A stretch of DNA of 53,056 nt from NCBI GenBank assembly GCA_018399745.1, contig JAGYNZ010000019.1:1-53056 (forward strand), in the 5' to 3' direction. Position numbers and translations under genes: made by a program. Shown here piece by piece: positions 17,243-26,047 of this stretch. Position 1 is the stretch's first letter, and each line of letters begins with the position of its first letter. The notes below the pieces were generated by a model. The model was not told where the DNA came from. It saw only the letters and a list, made by a program, of their open reading frames with translations, and did not search any database. This DNA comes from Deltaproteobacteria bacterium. GTDB taxonomy: Bacteria > Desulfobacterota > Dissulfuribacteria > Dissulfuribacterales > UBA3076.

Positions 17243-19900
17243 TTATGGGCCCACTCTTACAAGCACATATTCTTCCGAATTCATGAATTTATTAGCAACA
17301 TTAAGTACTTGATCCGCAGTTACTTCATCTATTTTTCGAATGTACTCCGCTGCGTAATTATATCCAAGGCCATAGAGTTCATTTAAGGCCATATTCAAGG
17401 CCCGTGCTCTATTGGTTTGAAGGCCTATTTCATGGGTTCCGATAAGCCACCTTTTGGCCCTTTCAAGCTCTTCCTCGGTTATAACCTCCTTTGTTATCCT
17501 GTATGTCTCCTGCCACAGACCCTTCAGTGCCTGGTCTTTTTTCTCCGGCGCGCACGCAATATAGAAGGCAAAGGATCCATAGTCCAGGCCAAGTCCCACG
17601 AATGAGGTTACGGAATAAGCCAGGCTCTTTTTATCTCTGAGTTCAAGGAACAGGCGGCCCCCCTGGCCTGAAAGTAATGCATTCATGGTTTCAAGGGCAT
17701 AACGTTCAGTGCTGTTGAAAGTAGCTCCAGGAAAACCAAGCACGGTGTGAACTTGCCGTTTTTTCTTTTTTAGATTCAGAATTCTAGGTGAAATCAGGGG
17801 ATCCGGTTCAGACGGTGTGGGAAGTGATATCCCTGATTCCATCGACCAGGCACCAAGCATTGTCTCAATGCTGGAGATTATTTCTTCGGTACGTATATCT
17901 CCAACTATGGATAGAACCCCCCTATCGGGTATTACAAAATAACGATAGGTCTCAAGCAGATTTTTTGAACTGATAGCTTCAATGACAGAGGGCTTACCTA
18001 AGGGGTTCATGCTATATGGATGGGGCGCGAAAAGCAGACGGCGAAATTCTCTTACTGCAACCGCGGGCATATAATCATCCTGACTTTTGAGTTCTGCAAG
18101 TATTAATGGACGGAGCTTTTTTATTTCTTCAGACGGGAAAGCGGGAGAGACTAGAATCTCAGTGAAAAGGGCAAGGCCCTTATCCAGGTTCTGACTCAAA
18201 AAACGGCCTTGAAGCCCAATGGTATTCTGACCGGAGAAGCCACTGATGCTGCTGCCTAGACCCTCCACTAGTTCCGCAATATCCTGGGCGCTATGGGCCC
18301 TGGTTCCTTTTGTCCATGCCTTCGCGAGGAAGTTGAAGAGACCATTGGTTTTTTCATTTTCGTATCTTACTCCTCCTGGCAGCACCATTGTTAAAGCTAC
18401 AGTAGGTACTTCCGGGGCCTCCTGGACAAGGACCGTAAGGCCGTTGGAAAGACTAAACCTCTTGACAGTGTGAACATGAGCGCCCCTATCAGACACGATA
18501 CCCTTGGCCAGGAGTTCTGCCTCCTGGGCCATGACTTCCAGTTCCTGGCTCGTAAACTCGGGCAGGCTGTACTCCGGCAGTACCATGACTACACTGATAT
18601 TTTCCGGTCTGAAAATGTTCGCGGCAACCCGCTGGACATCATGGACACTTACCTCCCGGACCTTCTGGACATAAAGTTTTTCTGCATGAGGATTCTTTGA
18701 AATGGTTTCAAAGACACCGATCTTTCTTGCTTCTCCTTCCATTGTTTCCTGGCTATAGACAAAGTCTGTCTCAACCTGGACTTTTGCGCGTTCCAATTCT
18801 TTCTCAGATATTATCTCATTCTCCAGACAAAAGATCTCATGGAAGATCTGTGGCAGTGTTTCCTGGACCTTTTCCGGGTCCAGAGAAGCCGTGATTTCGA
18901 AAAATCCCGGTCCTGCCGGTGTAAATGCTGACGCATCAATGCTGTGGACCAGTTGTTGTCGATTTCGTAGAGAGGAAGTAAGGCGGGAGCTTTCCCCTTT
19001 CCCAAGCATGGCGGCTAAAACGTCCAAAGCAGGTACATCAGGGTCATTGAAATCAGGCAATCCTGAAAATGCTACAGTCAGATAGCCTTCCTGAATTTCC
19101 ATTGCCTCCATGGCGATCCTGGGCGCCTCCTGCCGCGGCTCTGTTGGATAGCTGAATTCCTGGGGCTCTTTTTTGGTTACTGTTCCAAAGGTGTCCTGAA
19201 TAGCCGCCCGGGCCTGAGATGGATCAACGTCGCCAACTACGACAACTGTAATTTGTGATGGGCGATATCTCCTTTCCATATAGGCCATGATATCCTGGCG
19301 TGTAAAAGACTTTACCGGGTCAGGATAGCCGATTACAGGGCATCCGTATGGATGCACCTTATATAACGTCTCCATTAATAAGCTTGAAAGTCTTGTCTTT
19401 GGCCTGTCATTTCTCATTTTTATTTCTTCAAGAACGACTCTTTTCTCTCGCTCTAATTCATCAGGATCGAATGACGAGTTAAATACTGCATCGGAGAGTA
19501 CGTTCAGTGAATTGTTCAGGAACTGTTTTGGGACTACGCAGTGGTAAACTGTATAATCAAGTGATGTATAAGCATTAATGGAACCGCCGATGGATTCTAT
19601 TTCCTTTGCTATTTCTCCAGGTCCCCTTCTCTCCGTTCCTTTAAAGATCATGTGTTCGATCAAATGGGTAATGCCGTTCTCTTCTTCTGTTTCGTAAACA
19701 CTGCCTGCCTGAACCCATACCTGTATGGCTGCCACGGGCGCCCTGTGATTTTCTTTCACGATGGCAGTGAGTCCATTAGAGAGCTTGATCTTGCTCAGTC
19801 CTGGAATAAGTTCCATTGCCAAGGAACTCACGGGTATGACAAGCTGAATTGAAAAGATGATCAGTATGCACAGAGTAATAGTTTTACTAGTTAAGAACAT
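17243..19900 (-). CDS. Exported M16-family zinc protease, fused two-domain form
   Basis: 885 residues after an N-terminal signal sequence. The first half holds the inverted zinc motif HLIEH (79-83) with the downstream Glu in the EREKRVVLEEIKMR region, so it is the catalytic M16 half. The second half (from about residue 460, TVKRFSLSNGLTVLVQEAPEVPTVAL) repeats the fold but lacks the HxxEH motif (NFLAKAWTKGT instead), as is normal for the inactive partner domain. Many bacteria encode the halves as two genes. Here they are one periplasmic polypeptide resembling pitrilysin. GGGAGA lies before the ATG. The nadK gene follows after 9 bp. Confidence 0.92.
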   Translation of the reverse strand: MFLTSKTITLCILIIFSIQLVIPVSSLAMELIPGLSKIKLSNGLTAIVKENHRAPVAAIQVWVQAGSVYETEEENGITHLIEHMIFKGTERRGPGEIAKEIESIGGSINAYTSLDYTVYHCVVPKQFLNNSLNVLSDAVFNSSFDPDELEREKRVVLEEIKMRNDRPKTRLSSLLMETLYKVHPYGCPVIGYPDPVKSFTRQDIMAYMERRYRPSQITVVVVGDVDPSQARAAIQDTFGTVTKKEPQEFSYPTEPRQEAPRIAMEAMEIQEGYLTVAFSGLPDFNDPDVPALDVLAAMLGKGESSRLTSSLRNRQQLVHSIDASAFTPAGPGFFEITASLDPEKVQETLPQIFHEIFCLENEIISEKELERAKVQVETDFVYSQETMEGEARKIGVFETISKNPHAEKLYVQKVREVSVHDVQRVAANIFRPENISVVMVLPEYSLPEFTSQELEVMAQEAELLAKGIVSDRGAHVHTVKRFSLSNGLTVLVQEAPEVPTVALTMVLPGGVRYENEKTNGLFNFLAKAWTKGTRAHSAQDIAELVEGLGSSISGFSGQNTIGLQGRFLSQNLDKGLALFTEILVSPAFPSEEIKKLRPLILAELKSQDDYMPAVAVREFRRLLFAPHPYSMNPLGKPSVIEAISSKNLLETYRYFVIPDRGVLSIVGDIRTEEIISSIETMLGAWSMESGISLPTPSEPDPLISPRILNLKKKKRQVHTVLGFPGATFNSTERYALETMNALLSGQGGRLFLELRDKKSLAYSVTSFVGLGLDYGSFAFYIACAPEKKDQALKGLWQETYRITKEVITEEELERAKRWLIGTHEIGLQTNRARALNMALNELYGLGYNYAAEYIRKIDEVTADQVLNVANKFMNSEEYVLVRVGP

Positions 19901-20273
19901 GTATTATTCTCCCTGGAGTAGGTTTTTATTTCAATATTTAAATCAACAAGATAGACTGGACCTTGAATATGAATGGGCATTCAATGAAAGCTTGACACCG
20001 TAAGCGAATTTTGGTACACACAAACTCGATGAATATTGGTTTTTTACTTTTGGAATATGTTTGATCCTTTTTATCGTCCTTTTTTGTGATGCGAGCATTT
20101 TTATTTTAAAATATATCTTACAAAAAATTGGTGAAGTTACCAATAGTTTTTCTGGCGAACACGGCTGGCCAAAGACATGTAATATCTAGGTGATTAAAAT
20201 ACGCAGGCTCGGCATGTGTAAGGTGATGTCTAAAAGAATCTCTAAATTTATATAAAATCAAAGAGGAGGAATT
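19901..20273. other. Divergent intergenic region
   Basis: 373 bp between the leftward protease gene and the rightward tusA-like cluster. No gene is supported. AGAGGAGGA at 20262-20270 is the tusA ribosome-binding site. Confidence 0.4.
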
Positions 20274-20525
20274 ATGAGCAAAATTGCCCCAGACGGTCTA
20301 ACAGTGGCCCATACATTGGATGCCAAAGGACTTAGCTGTCCAATGCCCATTTTGAAGACAAAAAAGGAAATAAACAAGATTAAATCTGGTGAGATCCTTG
20401 AGGTACTTGGTACTGACCCGGGCACGCGTAATGATATTCCCGGATGGTGTGATCGTGTCGGTCACGAGTATCTCGGAGAGAAAGAAGACGCTGGTTTTTT
20501 ACATTTCTATATAAAGAAGGCTTAA
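20274..20525 (+). CDS. TusA-family sulfur-carrier protein
   Basis: An 83-aa protein with the TusA/SirA fold: LDAKGLSCPMPILKTKKEI contains the CPxP motif, with Cys22 as the residue that carries persulfide sulfur. TDPGTRNDIPGWCDRVGHE follows with a second Cys. In sulfur-metabolising bacteria such proteins pass sulfur between rhodaneses, DsrE-type proteins and Dsr/Hdr-like enzymes; in others they serve tRNA thiolation. It heads a run of four small genes of DsrE-like character (to 21548), which favours sulfur relay in energy metabolism. An excellent AGAGGAGG site precedes the ATG. Confidence 0.88.
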   Translation: MSKIAPDGLTVAHTLDAKGLSCPMPILKTKKEINKIKSGEILEVLGTDPGTRNDIPGWCDRVGHEYLGEKEDAGFLHFYIKKA

Positions 20526-20631
20526 TATTCAGCCTCTCGGTCGGGCCATGTAAATAACAGGTGCCTTTTTATGCGCATCGGCATACATTGTTCATGGTCG
20601 GCTTACAAATATAATATGGAGGATAACGCGG

Positions 20632-20961
20632 ATGTCTGCTGATCCGAACAAATTTGGAATTTTCGTGACTTCGCCGCAGTATATGAGGCATGTTTTAGGT
20701 GTTACCAAGGCTGCTGTGAGGGCAGGGATGAAGCCCATGGTCTTTTTTAGCTTCAAGGCAGTCCATCTGGCCAAGAGCCCTGAATTTGCAGAGGTTGCCA
20801 GCCTCTGTGAAATCAAGAATCTGGCTATTTGTGTCGCTAGTTATCAGTGTGAAGGTTATGATCCTAATGACGTGCCTAATGGATTAACCGGCAGGCAAAT
20901 GGCGACTCAGGCCTATCACGGTGCTTTATTGGAAGAATGTGGCAAATACCTTGTGCTTTAG
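20632..20961 (+). CDS. DsrE-like sulfur-relay protein
   Basis: A 109-aa protein with an alternating beta/alpha pattern like DsrE/DsrF: FGIFVTSPQYMRHVLGVTKAA, then MKPMVFFSFKAVHLA and a Cys-bearing segment (EIKNLAICVASYQCEGYD). Three Cys residues are candidates for persulfide binding (one at VASLCEIKN, two in the segment above). DsrE-type proteins receive sulfur from TusA. GGAGGA precedes the ATG. It lies 106 bp after tusA and 33 bp before the next gene. Family call is good; the exact subgroup is not resolved. Confidence 0.72.
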   Translation: MSADPNKFGIFVTSPQYMRHVLGVTKAAVRAGMKPMVFFSFKAVHLAKSPEFAEVASLCEIKNLAICVASYQCEGYDPNDVPNGLTGRQMATQAYHGALLEECGKYLVL

Positions 20962-20994
20962 GCAGGGTATTTATAGATTAAGGAGATATCAGCT

Positions 20995-21333
20995 ATGTCA
21001 TTATCAGTATATTTTCTGTTGCCCAACCGGTCCTATGCCGGAGACGGCACACGCTCCACATTGGGGCTGTCGGTAGAAAACCATTTTGCGTATGCCGTAT
21101 ACATGTACGGGGAGTACCCTCCGTTCAATGAATATAATGTAGGCAACATTGAATGGGTTAGGGATATGGAAGGTGATGTGTTTAATTTAGGGGGCGATCC
21201 ACCTGATGTAGAGGATTTGCAACTGACACCCATCACTATAGAGGAACTTGGAGAGCGTATGCGTGACGCGGATGTTATAATTCCCTACGGCTTGCCGAAA
21301 CCGAGTTCTCCGCCACCTGACACCTGCGGTTAG
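20995..21333 (+). CDS. DsrF/TusC-like protein
   Basis: A 112-aa protein whose central part (TLGLSVENHFAYAVYMYGEYPPFNEYNVGNIEWVRDMEGDVF) resembles DsrF/TusC-type folds in which a bound pair of small subunits forms a ring. The only Cys is near the C-terminus (PPPDTCG), so if it carries sulfur it uses a flexible tail, unlike typical DsrE. AAGGAGAT precedes the ATG. The position between DsrE-like and DsrH-like genes supports a subunit of one complex. Assignment rests mainly on context. Confidence 0.6.
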   Translation: MSLSVYFLLPNRSYAGDGTRSTLGLSVENHFAYAVYMYGEYPPFNEYNVGNIEWVRDMEGDVFNLGGDPPDVEDLQLTPITIEELGERMRDADVIIPYGLPKPSSPPPDTCG

Positions 21334-21353
21334 TAGCATAAAAGGAGTACATA

Positions 21354-21548
21354 ATGAGCGACGAAAAAATTAAGATATTGCATGTCTATCGTTCTGAACC
21401 AACTGATGACGTCAAAAAGTTGGTCGAGATACTCAGCCGTGAAAGGGATGCAAAAGAATTCAGCCTTTACATGGGTGAACCCAAACCCAATTATGACATT
21501 CTGGTTCAGATGATTTGCGAGGCGGACAAGACAGTCAGTTGGTGGTAA
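21354..21548 (+). CDS. DsrH/TusB-like small protein
   Basis: Only 64 aa. It starts KIKILHVYRSEPTDDVKKLVEILS and ends QMICEADKTVSWW, a Cys followed by the Trp-terminated tail seen in DsrH/TusB proteins. It is shorter than typical TusB (~95 aa). AAAGGAG precedes the ATG. Together with the three upstream genes it gives the order TusA, DsrE-like, DsrF-like, DsrH-like, and a strong terminator follows. The Cys in the tail would be the sulfur-accepting residue. Confidence 0.6.
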   Translation: MSDEKIKILHVYRSEPTDDVKKLVEILSRERDAKEFSLYMGEPKPNYDILVQMICEADKTVSWW

Positions 21549-22044
21549 AATAAAAAATATAGCTATTATTGTAGCCCCTGCCGACAATTGCCGGCAGGGC
21601 ATTATTTTTTAAGAATTTTCTTGTCAGGGCAAAGGCCCTTTCCCCAGGGGCCAGTATGATGCCGTCAGTCTTTTCTCTTTGCAAGCGGGCCTTGCTGCTA
21701 TATCAGCTTCCAGTATAGCCTGTGTCTACCCCATACCTATATGATCCGACAATTCGCCATGTCAGAGTATCTGGTTGCACTAATAATGCGTTTTAAGAAA
21801 ACTTTTACGGCGCCATTGGAAGAGCGAAGCGACTTACGCAATCCTTATAATAAAGCTTAAAGACTCCGTCACTTGACTGCTCCGCCAAGGCCTGTCATGA
21901 TACCTTTTGAATGAAACGCCATATACTATTTATTACGTAGTACCAAATTAATCCTTTATAGGCGGTATTTTGTCACTTGCCGGCGGAGTTTAATGCAGTA
22001 TATTCCTGACTGAGTAATCACTTTTTTAAAAACCACCCTTAAAA
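21549..22044. other. Intergenic region after the sulfur-relay cluster
   Basis: About 500 bp. It begins with the terminator at 21573-21608, and the remainder has no supported gene. An imperfect palindrome TGACTGAGTAATCA at 22007-22020, 24 bp before tetR, could be an autoregulatory operator. That is a weak suggestion. Confidence 0.4.
21573..21608 (+). terminator. Intrinsic terminator after the tusA/dsrE-like cluster
   Basis: GCCCCTGCCG and CCGGCAGGGC form a strong G+C stem around a short ACAATTG loop, followed by ATTATTTTTT. It lies 25 bp after the last gene of the cluster. Confidence 0.9.
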
Positions 22045-22653
22045 ATGGAACAGGAATCAGGAGAAAGGACTGGTGTATCACGCAAGGAAGCCATATTGAT
22101 GGCCGCCACCGAACTGTTTGCTCAGCGGGGTTACAGTGCTACACCTACATCTGAGATTGCACAAGCCGCTGGTGTAGCTGAGGGTACTCTCTTTCATCAT
22201 TTCAAGACCAAAGAAGGCATTCTGGCATATATTGTTAAGGACATGTTGGATGCCTATGTTCAGGGGATTGAAATACAGGCCGAAAAGGCTTCAAATGGAC
22301 TTGAAGCCATAAAAGGGGGGATTTGTTTCCATTTTCATTTTATCAATGAAAGATCCCGGGAAGTCATGGTCATGCTGCGTGATTTTCCTTTTCATTTGAT
22401 GGAGGCGGATACGCCCTTTCGTGAAATAGTCACTACCCGTTTTTTTCACCTGGTCAAGTTATTCACGGATCTAATCGAAACAGGCCAGAAGGATGGGTCC
22501 ATAAGAGATATTCCGGCAGAGAAAACGGCCTTTATCCTGATAGGGATGCTAAATGGTCTCGGGCGTCAGAGGCTTATGTGCCCTTTAAAGATCCCGGACA
22601 TTTATCAGGAGGTGCTGGACTTTTGTTATAACAGTCTGGCCAAAAGGGTCTGA
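22045..22653 (+). CDS. TetR-family transcriptional regulator
   Basis: A 202-aa protein with an N-terminal TetR DNA-binding domain: KEAILMAATELFAQRGYSATPTSEIAQAAGVAEGTLFHHFKTKEGIL (residues ~14-60). A helical ligand-binding region follows. It lies 25 bp upstream of a TolC-type outer-membrane gene on the same strand, so it probably represses that efflux gene in response to a small molecule. No typical ribosome-binding site is obvious before the ATG. The ligand is unknown. Confidence 0.92.
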   Translation: MEQESGERTGVSRKEAILMAATELFAQRGYSATPTSEIAQAAGVAEGTLFHHFKTKEGILAYIVKDMLDAYVQGIEIQAEKASNGLEAIKGGICFHFHFINERSREVMVMLRDFPFHLMEADTPFREIVTTRFFHLVKLFTDLIETGQKDGSIRDIPAEKTAFILIGMLNGLGRQRLMCPLKIPDIYQEVLDFCYNSLAKRV

Positions 22654-22678
22654 ATTCCATGGTGAAGGAGATTCCATT

Positions 22679-24280
22679 ATGTTGCAACGGATATTGGTAC
22701 CGAATGTTACATGCTTTTTGGTAATCATTTTCTTGACCGGCTTTAGCCTGGCTCAAGAGAGGGGGGAGGATATTCTGGAGGAGACGAGTATCCTGACACT
22801 GCAGAGTGCTCTGGCAAGAGGTATCCAATACAATTTGGATCTGCAGGTGGAAGAGCTCAATATACCCATCAGCAGAGAAAACGTAATTGTCGAAAGGGCG
22901 GAGTTTGATCCTACCATTGAAATGGGGATATCGTCGATGGAAGAGAGGACTCCAACGGCTTCGGCCTTTACCAGCGAAGACTTCAATCTATACCGGGAAA
23001 CAGGTGGTGATATCGGCATCCGGAAGAAGTTTCGATTTGGTCTTGAATCACAGATTTCTTTTGAAGCCAACCGTTCCATGAACAACTCCTCTGTGGACGC
23101 GCTGCGACCGCAATATCGTAATTTTCTGCTGCTGGATCTCACCCAACCGCTCCTCAGGAACTTCGGCACCGAAGTCAATACGGCCAATTTACGCATGAGC
23201 CAGAACTTGGTGCAGCAGACTGCGAGGGAATATATGGATCGGGCCCAGCGCATAGGTGAAGAAATCGAGCTCGTTTATTATGAACTTGCAGAAGCACAGG
23301 ATGTCCTTCGCTATCGTATCGAATCGCGGGAGCTGGCACAGGATCTTCTTCAGGGTAACAGAGAAAAGTTTGAAGCAGGTGTAGTTCCCATTACAGATGT
23401 GCAGCAGGCCGAAACCTCTGTGGCATCCCGGGACGAAGAGGTGATTTTAGCCAGGCAGCAAATGGAGATAGTGGCCAACCGGTTGAGAGACCTTCTGGGA
23501 ATACGTCCGGAAAGCCCGCTCTATAAAGAACCTTTTGTAACAGAAAACATCCCCGGAACAGATCAGACCTTCCCTGATTTCGAACAGACCCTGGCTACTG
23601 CTTTGGAAAAGCGTCCGGATATCCAGCGACAGCACATACAAATCGCCAATCAAGATATAAAACTGGAATACTACGATAATCAGAGGCTCCCCAGACTGGA
23701 TCTGGAAGCGACCCTGGGTGCCAACGGCCTGTCTGGTGGAGATCGTCCCACGTCCTTTGCCGATTTTACAGCATCAAGTACACAGGTAGGTAGCTATGAA
23801 GACTCTCTTTCCCGTATGTCCGATGCAGATGGATACGAGTGGTATGCAGGGCTTCGTCTTTCCTATCCTTGGGGCAATCGGGCTGCAGATGCCCGCTATC
23901 GGCGTGCCGGTTTGGAAAAGCGGCAGGCGGTTTATGGACTAAAGCGTTTGCAGGAGACTATCGAAAAGGAGTGTAAGAATTCTTTAGTAGCCGTGAAAAG
24001 AAGTCTTGAGAGGGTCAGTGTGGCGGAGCGTTTCGAAGAACTGGCACAGACTACCCTGAACCAGGAGATGGAGCGTTTTAAGGAAGGCCTTTCCGACACG
24101 TTTCGTATCCTGGATTTTCAGGATGACCTCATCGGAGCCCATATTCGGAAGACTGAGGCCCTTGTGGATTTTAACCAGGGACTGGCAAATCTCTATCGTG
24201 CCATCGGGATTAATCTGGAACGATTTAATATCATTGCAGCCACATCGGAGAATAAGCTCGTTGATGCTGGAGAACAATAG
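22679..24280 (+). CDS. TolC-family outer-membrane efflux protein
   Basis: 533 residues with a signal peptide (cleavage near SLAQ). The mature part has two outer-membrane-efflux repeats, each with long alpha-helical hairpins: LQSALARGIQYNLDLQVEELN, YMDRAQRIGEEIELVYYELAEAQDVL, then ALEKRPDIQRQHIQIANQDIKLEYYDNQRLPRLDL, and a final helix pair before RAIGINLERFNI. It forms a trimeric channel for type I secretion or drug efflux. No inner-membrane pump or adaptor follows, so it must pair with components elsewhere; a lone HlyD-like adaptor is at 39786. GGAGAT precedes the ATG. Probably controlled by the adjacent TetR protein. Confidence 0.9.
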   Translation: MLQRILVPNVTCFLVIIFLTGFSLAQERGEDILEETSILTLQSALARGIQYNLDLQVEELNIPISRENVIVERAEFDPTIEMGISSMEERTPTASAFTSEDFNLYRETGGDIGIRKKFRFGLESQISFEANRSMNNSSVDALRPQYRNFLLLDLTQPLLRNFGTEVNTANLRMSQNLVQQTAREYMDRAQRIGEEIELVYYELAEAQDVLRYRIESRELAQDLLQGNREKFEAGVVPITDVQQAETSVASRDEEVILARQQMEIVANRLRDLLGIRPESPLYKEPFVTENIPGTDQTFPDFEQTLATALEKRPDIQRQHIQIANQDIKLEYYDNQRLPRLDLEATLGANGLSGGDRPTSFADFTASSTQVGSYEDSLSRMSDADGYEWYAGLRLSYPWGNRAADARYRRAGLEKRQAVYGLKRLQETIEKECKNSLVAVKRSLERVSVAERFEELAQTTLNQEMERFKEGLSDTFRILDFQDDLIGAHIRKTEALVDFNQGLANLYRAIGINLERFNIIAATSENKLVDAGEQ

Positions 24281-24328
24281 AAGGCATAACTCCGTTTCCG
24301 TTAAGAGGCGTTTTACATCAACCGGCCT

Positions 24329-25543
24329 CTAACCTCCGGATACCGCCTCAGCCATCTTGAAGATAGGAAGATACATGGCAATTATTATCGAGCCTACGGT
24401 TCCACCAAGGAATACTATCATAAAGGGTTCGATCATGCTCGTCAGGGCCTCGACAGCTGTCTCCACTTCCTCATCATAGAAATCAGCTATCTTATTAAGC
24501 ATCTGGTCCAGTGCCCCTGTCGTTTCACCGACAGATATCATTTGCACTACCATGGCGGGGAAAATTTTGCTTTCACTAAGCGGCTCTGCCAGTGTCCGCC
24601 CTTCACTGATGCTGGATCGGACCTTGTATATGGTCTCTTCCACGACTTTGTTGCCTGAGGTCCCTGCAGCTACATTCAGTGTTTCAAGTATAGGTACGCC
24701 GCTTTCTATCAAGGTGCCTAAAGTTCTGGTAAGTTTTGCCACGGCCACTTTTTTCAATAGCGGCCCGAATACAGGTGATTTCAGAATCAGCCCGTCTACC
24801 ATACGCATACCTTTTTCTGTTTTGTAGTATTTTCTAAACAGGAATATCATGACTGCCGTAACGACGATCATGAGAGGGGTATAGGATTTTACAAAGCTAC
24901 TGAGGTTGACCACCATCTGGGTCGGAACCGGCAGGGCACCGCCTAAGTCAGAAAACATTTTCTCGAACACAGGTATTACGAAGATGAGAATTACTCCAAT
25001 TACCAGGGCGGATATGGCAAGTACTATAGTAGGATAAGTCAGTGCCCCTTTGACCTTTTTTTTAAGGCGCAGCGCCTTTTCCATATAGTCGGCAAGTCGT
25101 TTTAAGACATCATCCAACATCCCTCCCATTTCTCCTGCTGCAATCATATTGCAGAAGAGTCGATCAAACTGTTTCGGGTGTTTCTTCAGGGCATCAGCAA
25201 AACTGGAGCCACTTTCCACATCGGACTTTGTGTCCATGAGTACCTTTTTAAAGGTCTTGTTTTCCTGCTGACCGGCAAGGATTTCCAACCCTTGTATAAG
25301 TGGAAGGCCGGCATCTATCATGGTAGACAACTGTCTGGTGAAGATAACGATGTCTTTTGGTGACACCTTTTTTTTGAAAAGTGCTATATTCTCCAACAGG
25401 TCTTTGGGTTTGGGCTTGACTTTAGAAAGATTTATCCTTTGTTGTCGAAGTAAACGGCGCACTGCCTGCTCATCCTGAGCCTCGATTTCCCCCTTTTGTA
25501 TTTCGCCTCCGATGGCGGTGCCTTTCCATACAAAGACTGGCAT
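24329..25543 (-). CDS. pilC: Type IV pilus / type II secretion inner-membrane platform protein
   Basis: 404 aa. An N-terminal cytoplasmic segment (MPVFVWKG...) is followed by two GspF/PilC domains, each with family features: IVIFTRQLSTMIDAGLPLIQGLEIL...FADALKKHP, and LTRTLGTLIESGVPILETLNVAAGT...ISEGRTLAEPL. Membrane helices flank each domain, and the C-terminus reads FLGGTVGSIIIAMYLPIFKM. PilC organises the pilus assembly platform and works with the PilB/PilT ATPases, none of which is in this window. Length is normal. The gene is convergent with the TolC gene. Confidence 0.95.
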   Translation of the reverse strand: MPVFVWKGTAIGGEIQKGEIEAQDEQAVRRLLRQQRINLSKVKPKPKDLLENIALFKKKVSPKDIVIFTRQLSTMIDAGLPLIQGLEILAGQQENKTFKKVLMDTKSDVESGSSFADALKKHPKQFDRLFCNMIAAGEMGGMLDDVLKRLADYMEKALRLKKKVKGALTYPTIVLAISALVIGVILIFVIPVFEKMFSDLGGALPVPTQMVVNLSSFVKSYTPLMIVVTAVMIFLFRKYYKTEKGMRMVDGLILKSPVFGPLLKKVAVAKLTRTLGTLIESGVPILETLNVAAGTSGNKVVEETIYKVRSSISEGRTLAEPLSESKIFPAMVVQMISVGETTGALDQMLNKIADFYDEEVETAVEALTSMIEPFMIVFLGGTVGSIIIAMYLPIFKMAEAVSGG

Positions 25544-25730
25544 AAAGACTTACCTCCCGAGAAAGTAGTGAATGTCCGAAATGCAAAAACGCGTAGGACC
25601 TGGTTGCAAAAATGCAAACATATGCTTTAGATCTTATCGGACATGTTAAGGACGGACTTGATTCGAGTAACGAGTTATTTAAAGATTTTATTGTACGTAA
25701 GTATAATGATGGATTATATGGAAGGAATGC

Positions 25731-26024
25731 TTAGTCTGGAAGTTTGTCTAATGCGTCATCTAAGGAGATGCCCGCAATCAAAAAGGCCTTTTCTTTGGAA
25801 TTGGCACCTGATTTCAACATAACCGAGGATTGGGAGACCTTGAATAGTTTTGCCAGAAACTGTTGGCAGGCTTTGTTGGCCTCACCATCTACAGGAGGAG
25901 GCTTTACTTTAAGCTTGAGCGACGAACCATGAAGGCCGGCAAAAGCTGTACATGAGGATCTTGGTTGCACATAAAGACTCAGAACTATGCCTTTTGGAAC
26001 CATCTTCAGATACGGCGGAATCAT
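25731..26024 (-). CDS. DUF167 (YggU-like) protein
   Basis: A 97-aa protein of the UPF0235/DUF167 family: VLSLYVQPRSSCTAFAGLHGSSLKLKVKPPPVDGEANKACQQFLAKLF is the core signature, and SGANSKEKAFLIAG follows. These are small, soluble alpha/beta proteins without an established function. The gene is 23 bp downstream of the prephenate-dehydrogenase-like gene and is probably the last gene of the aroC operon. Confidence 0.9.
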   Translation of the reverse strand: MIPPYLKMVPKGIVLSLYVQPRSSCTAFAGLHGSSLKLKVKPPPVDGEANKACQQFLAKLFKVSQSSVMLKSGANSKEKAFLIAGISLDDALDKLPD

Positions 26025-26047
26025 CGTGGAGGAGGTCGCCCTTGAAT

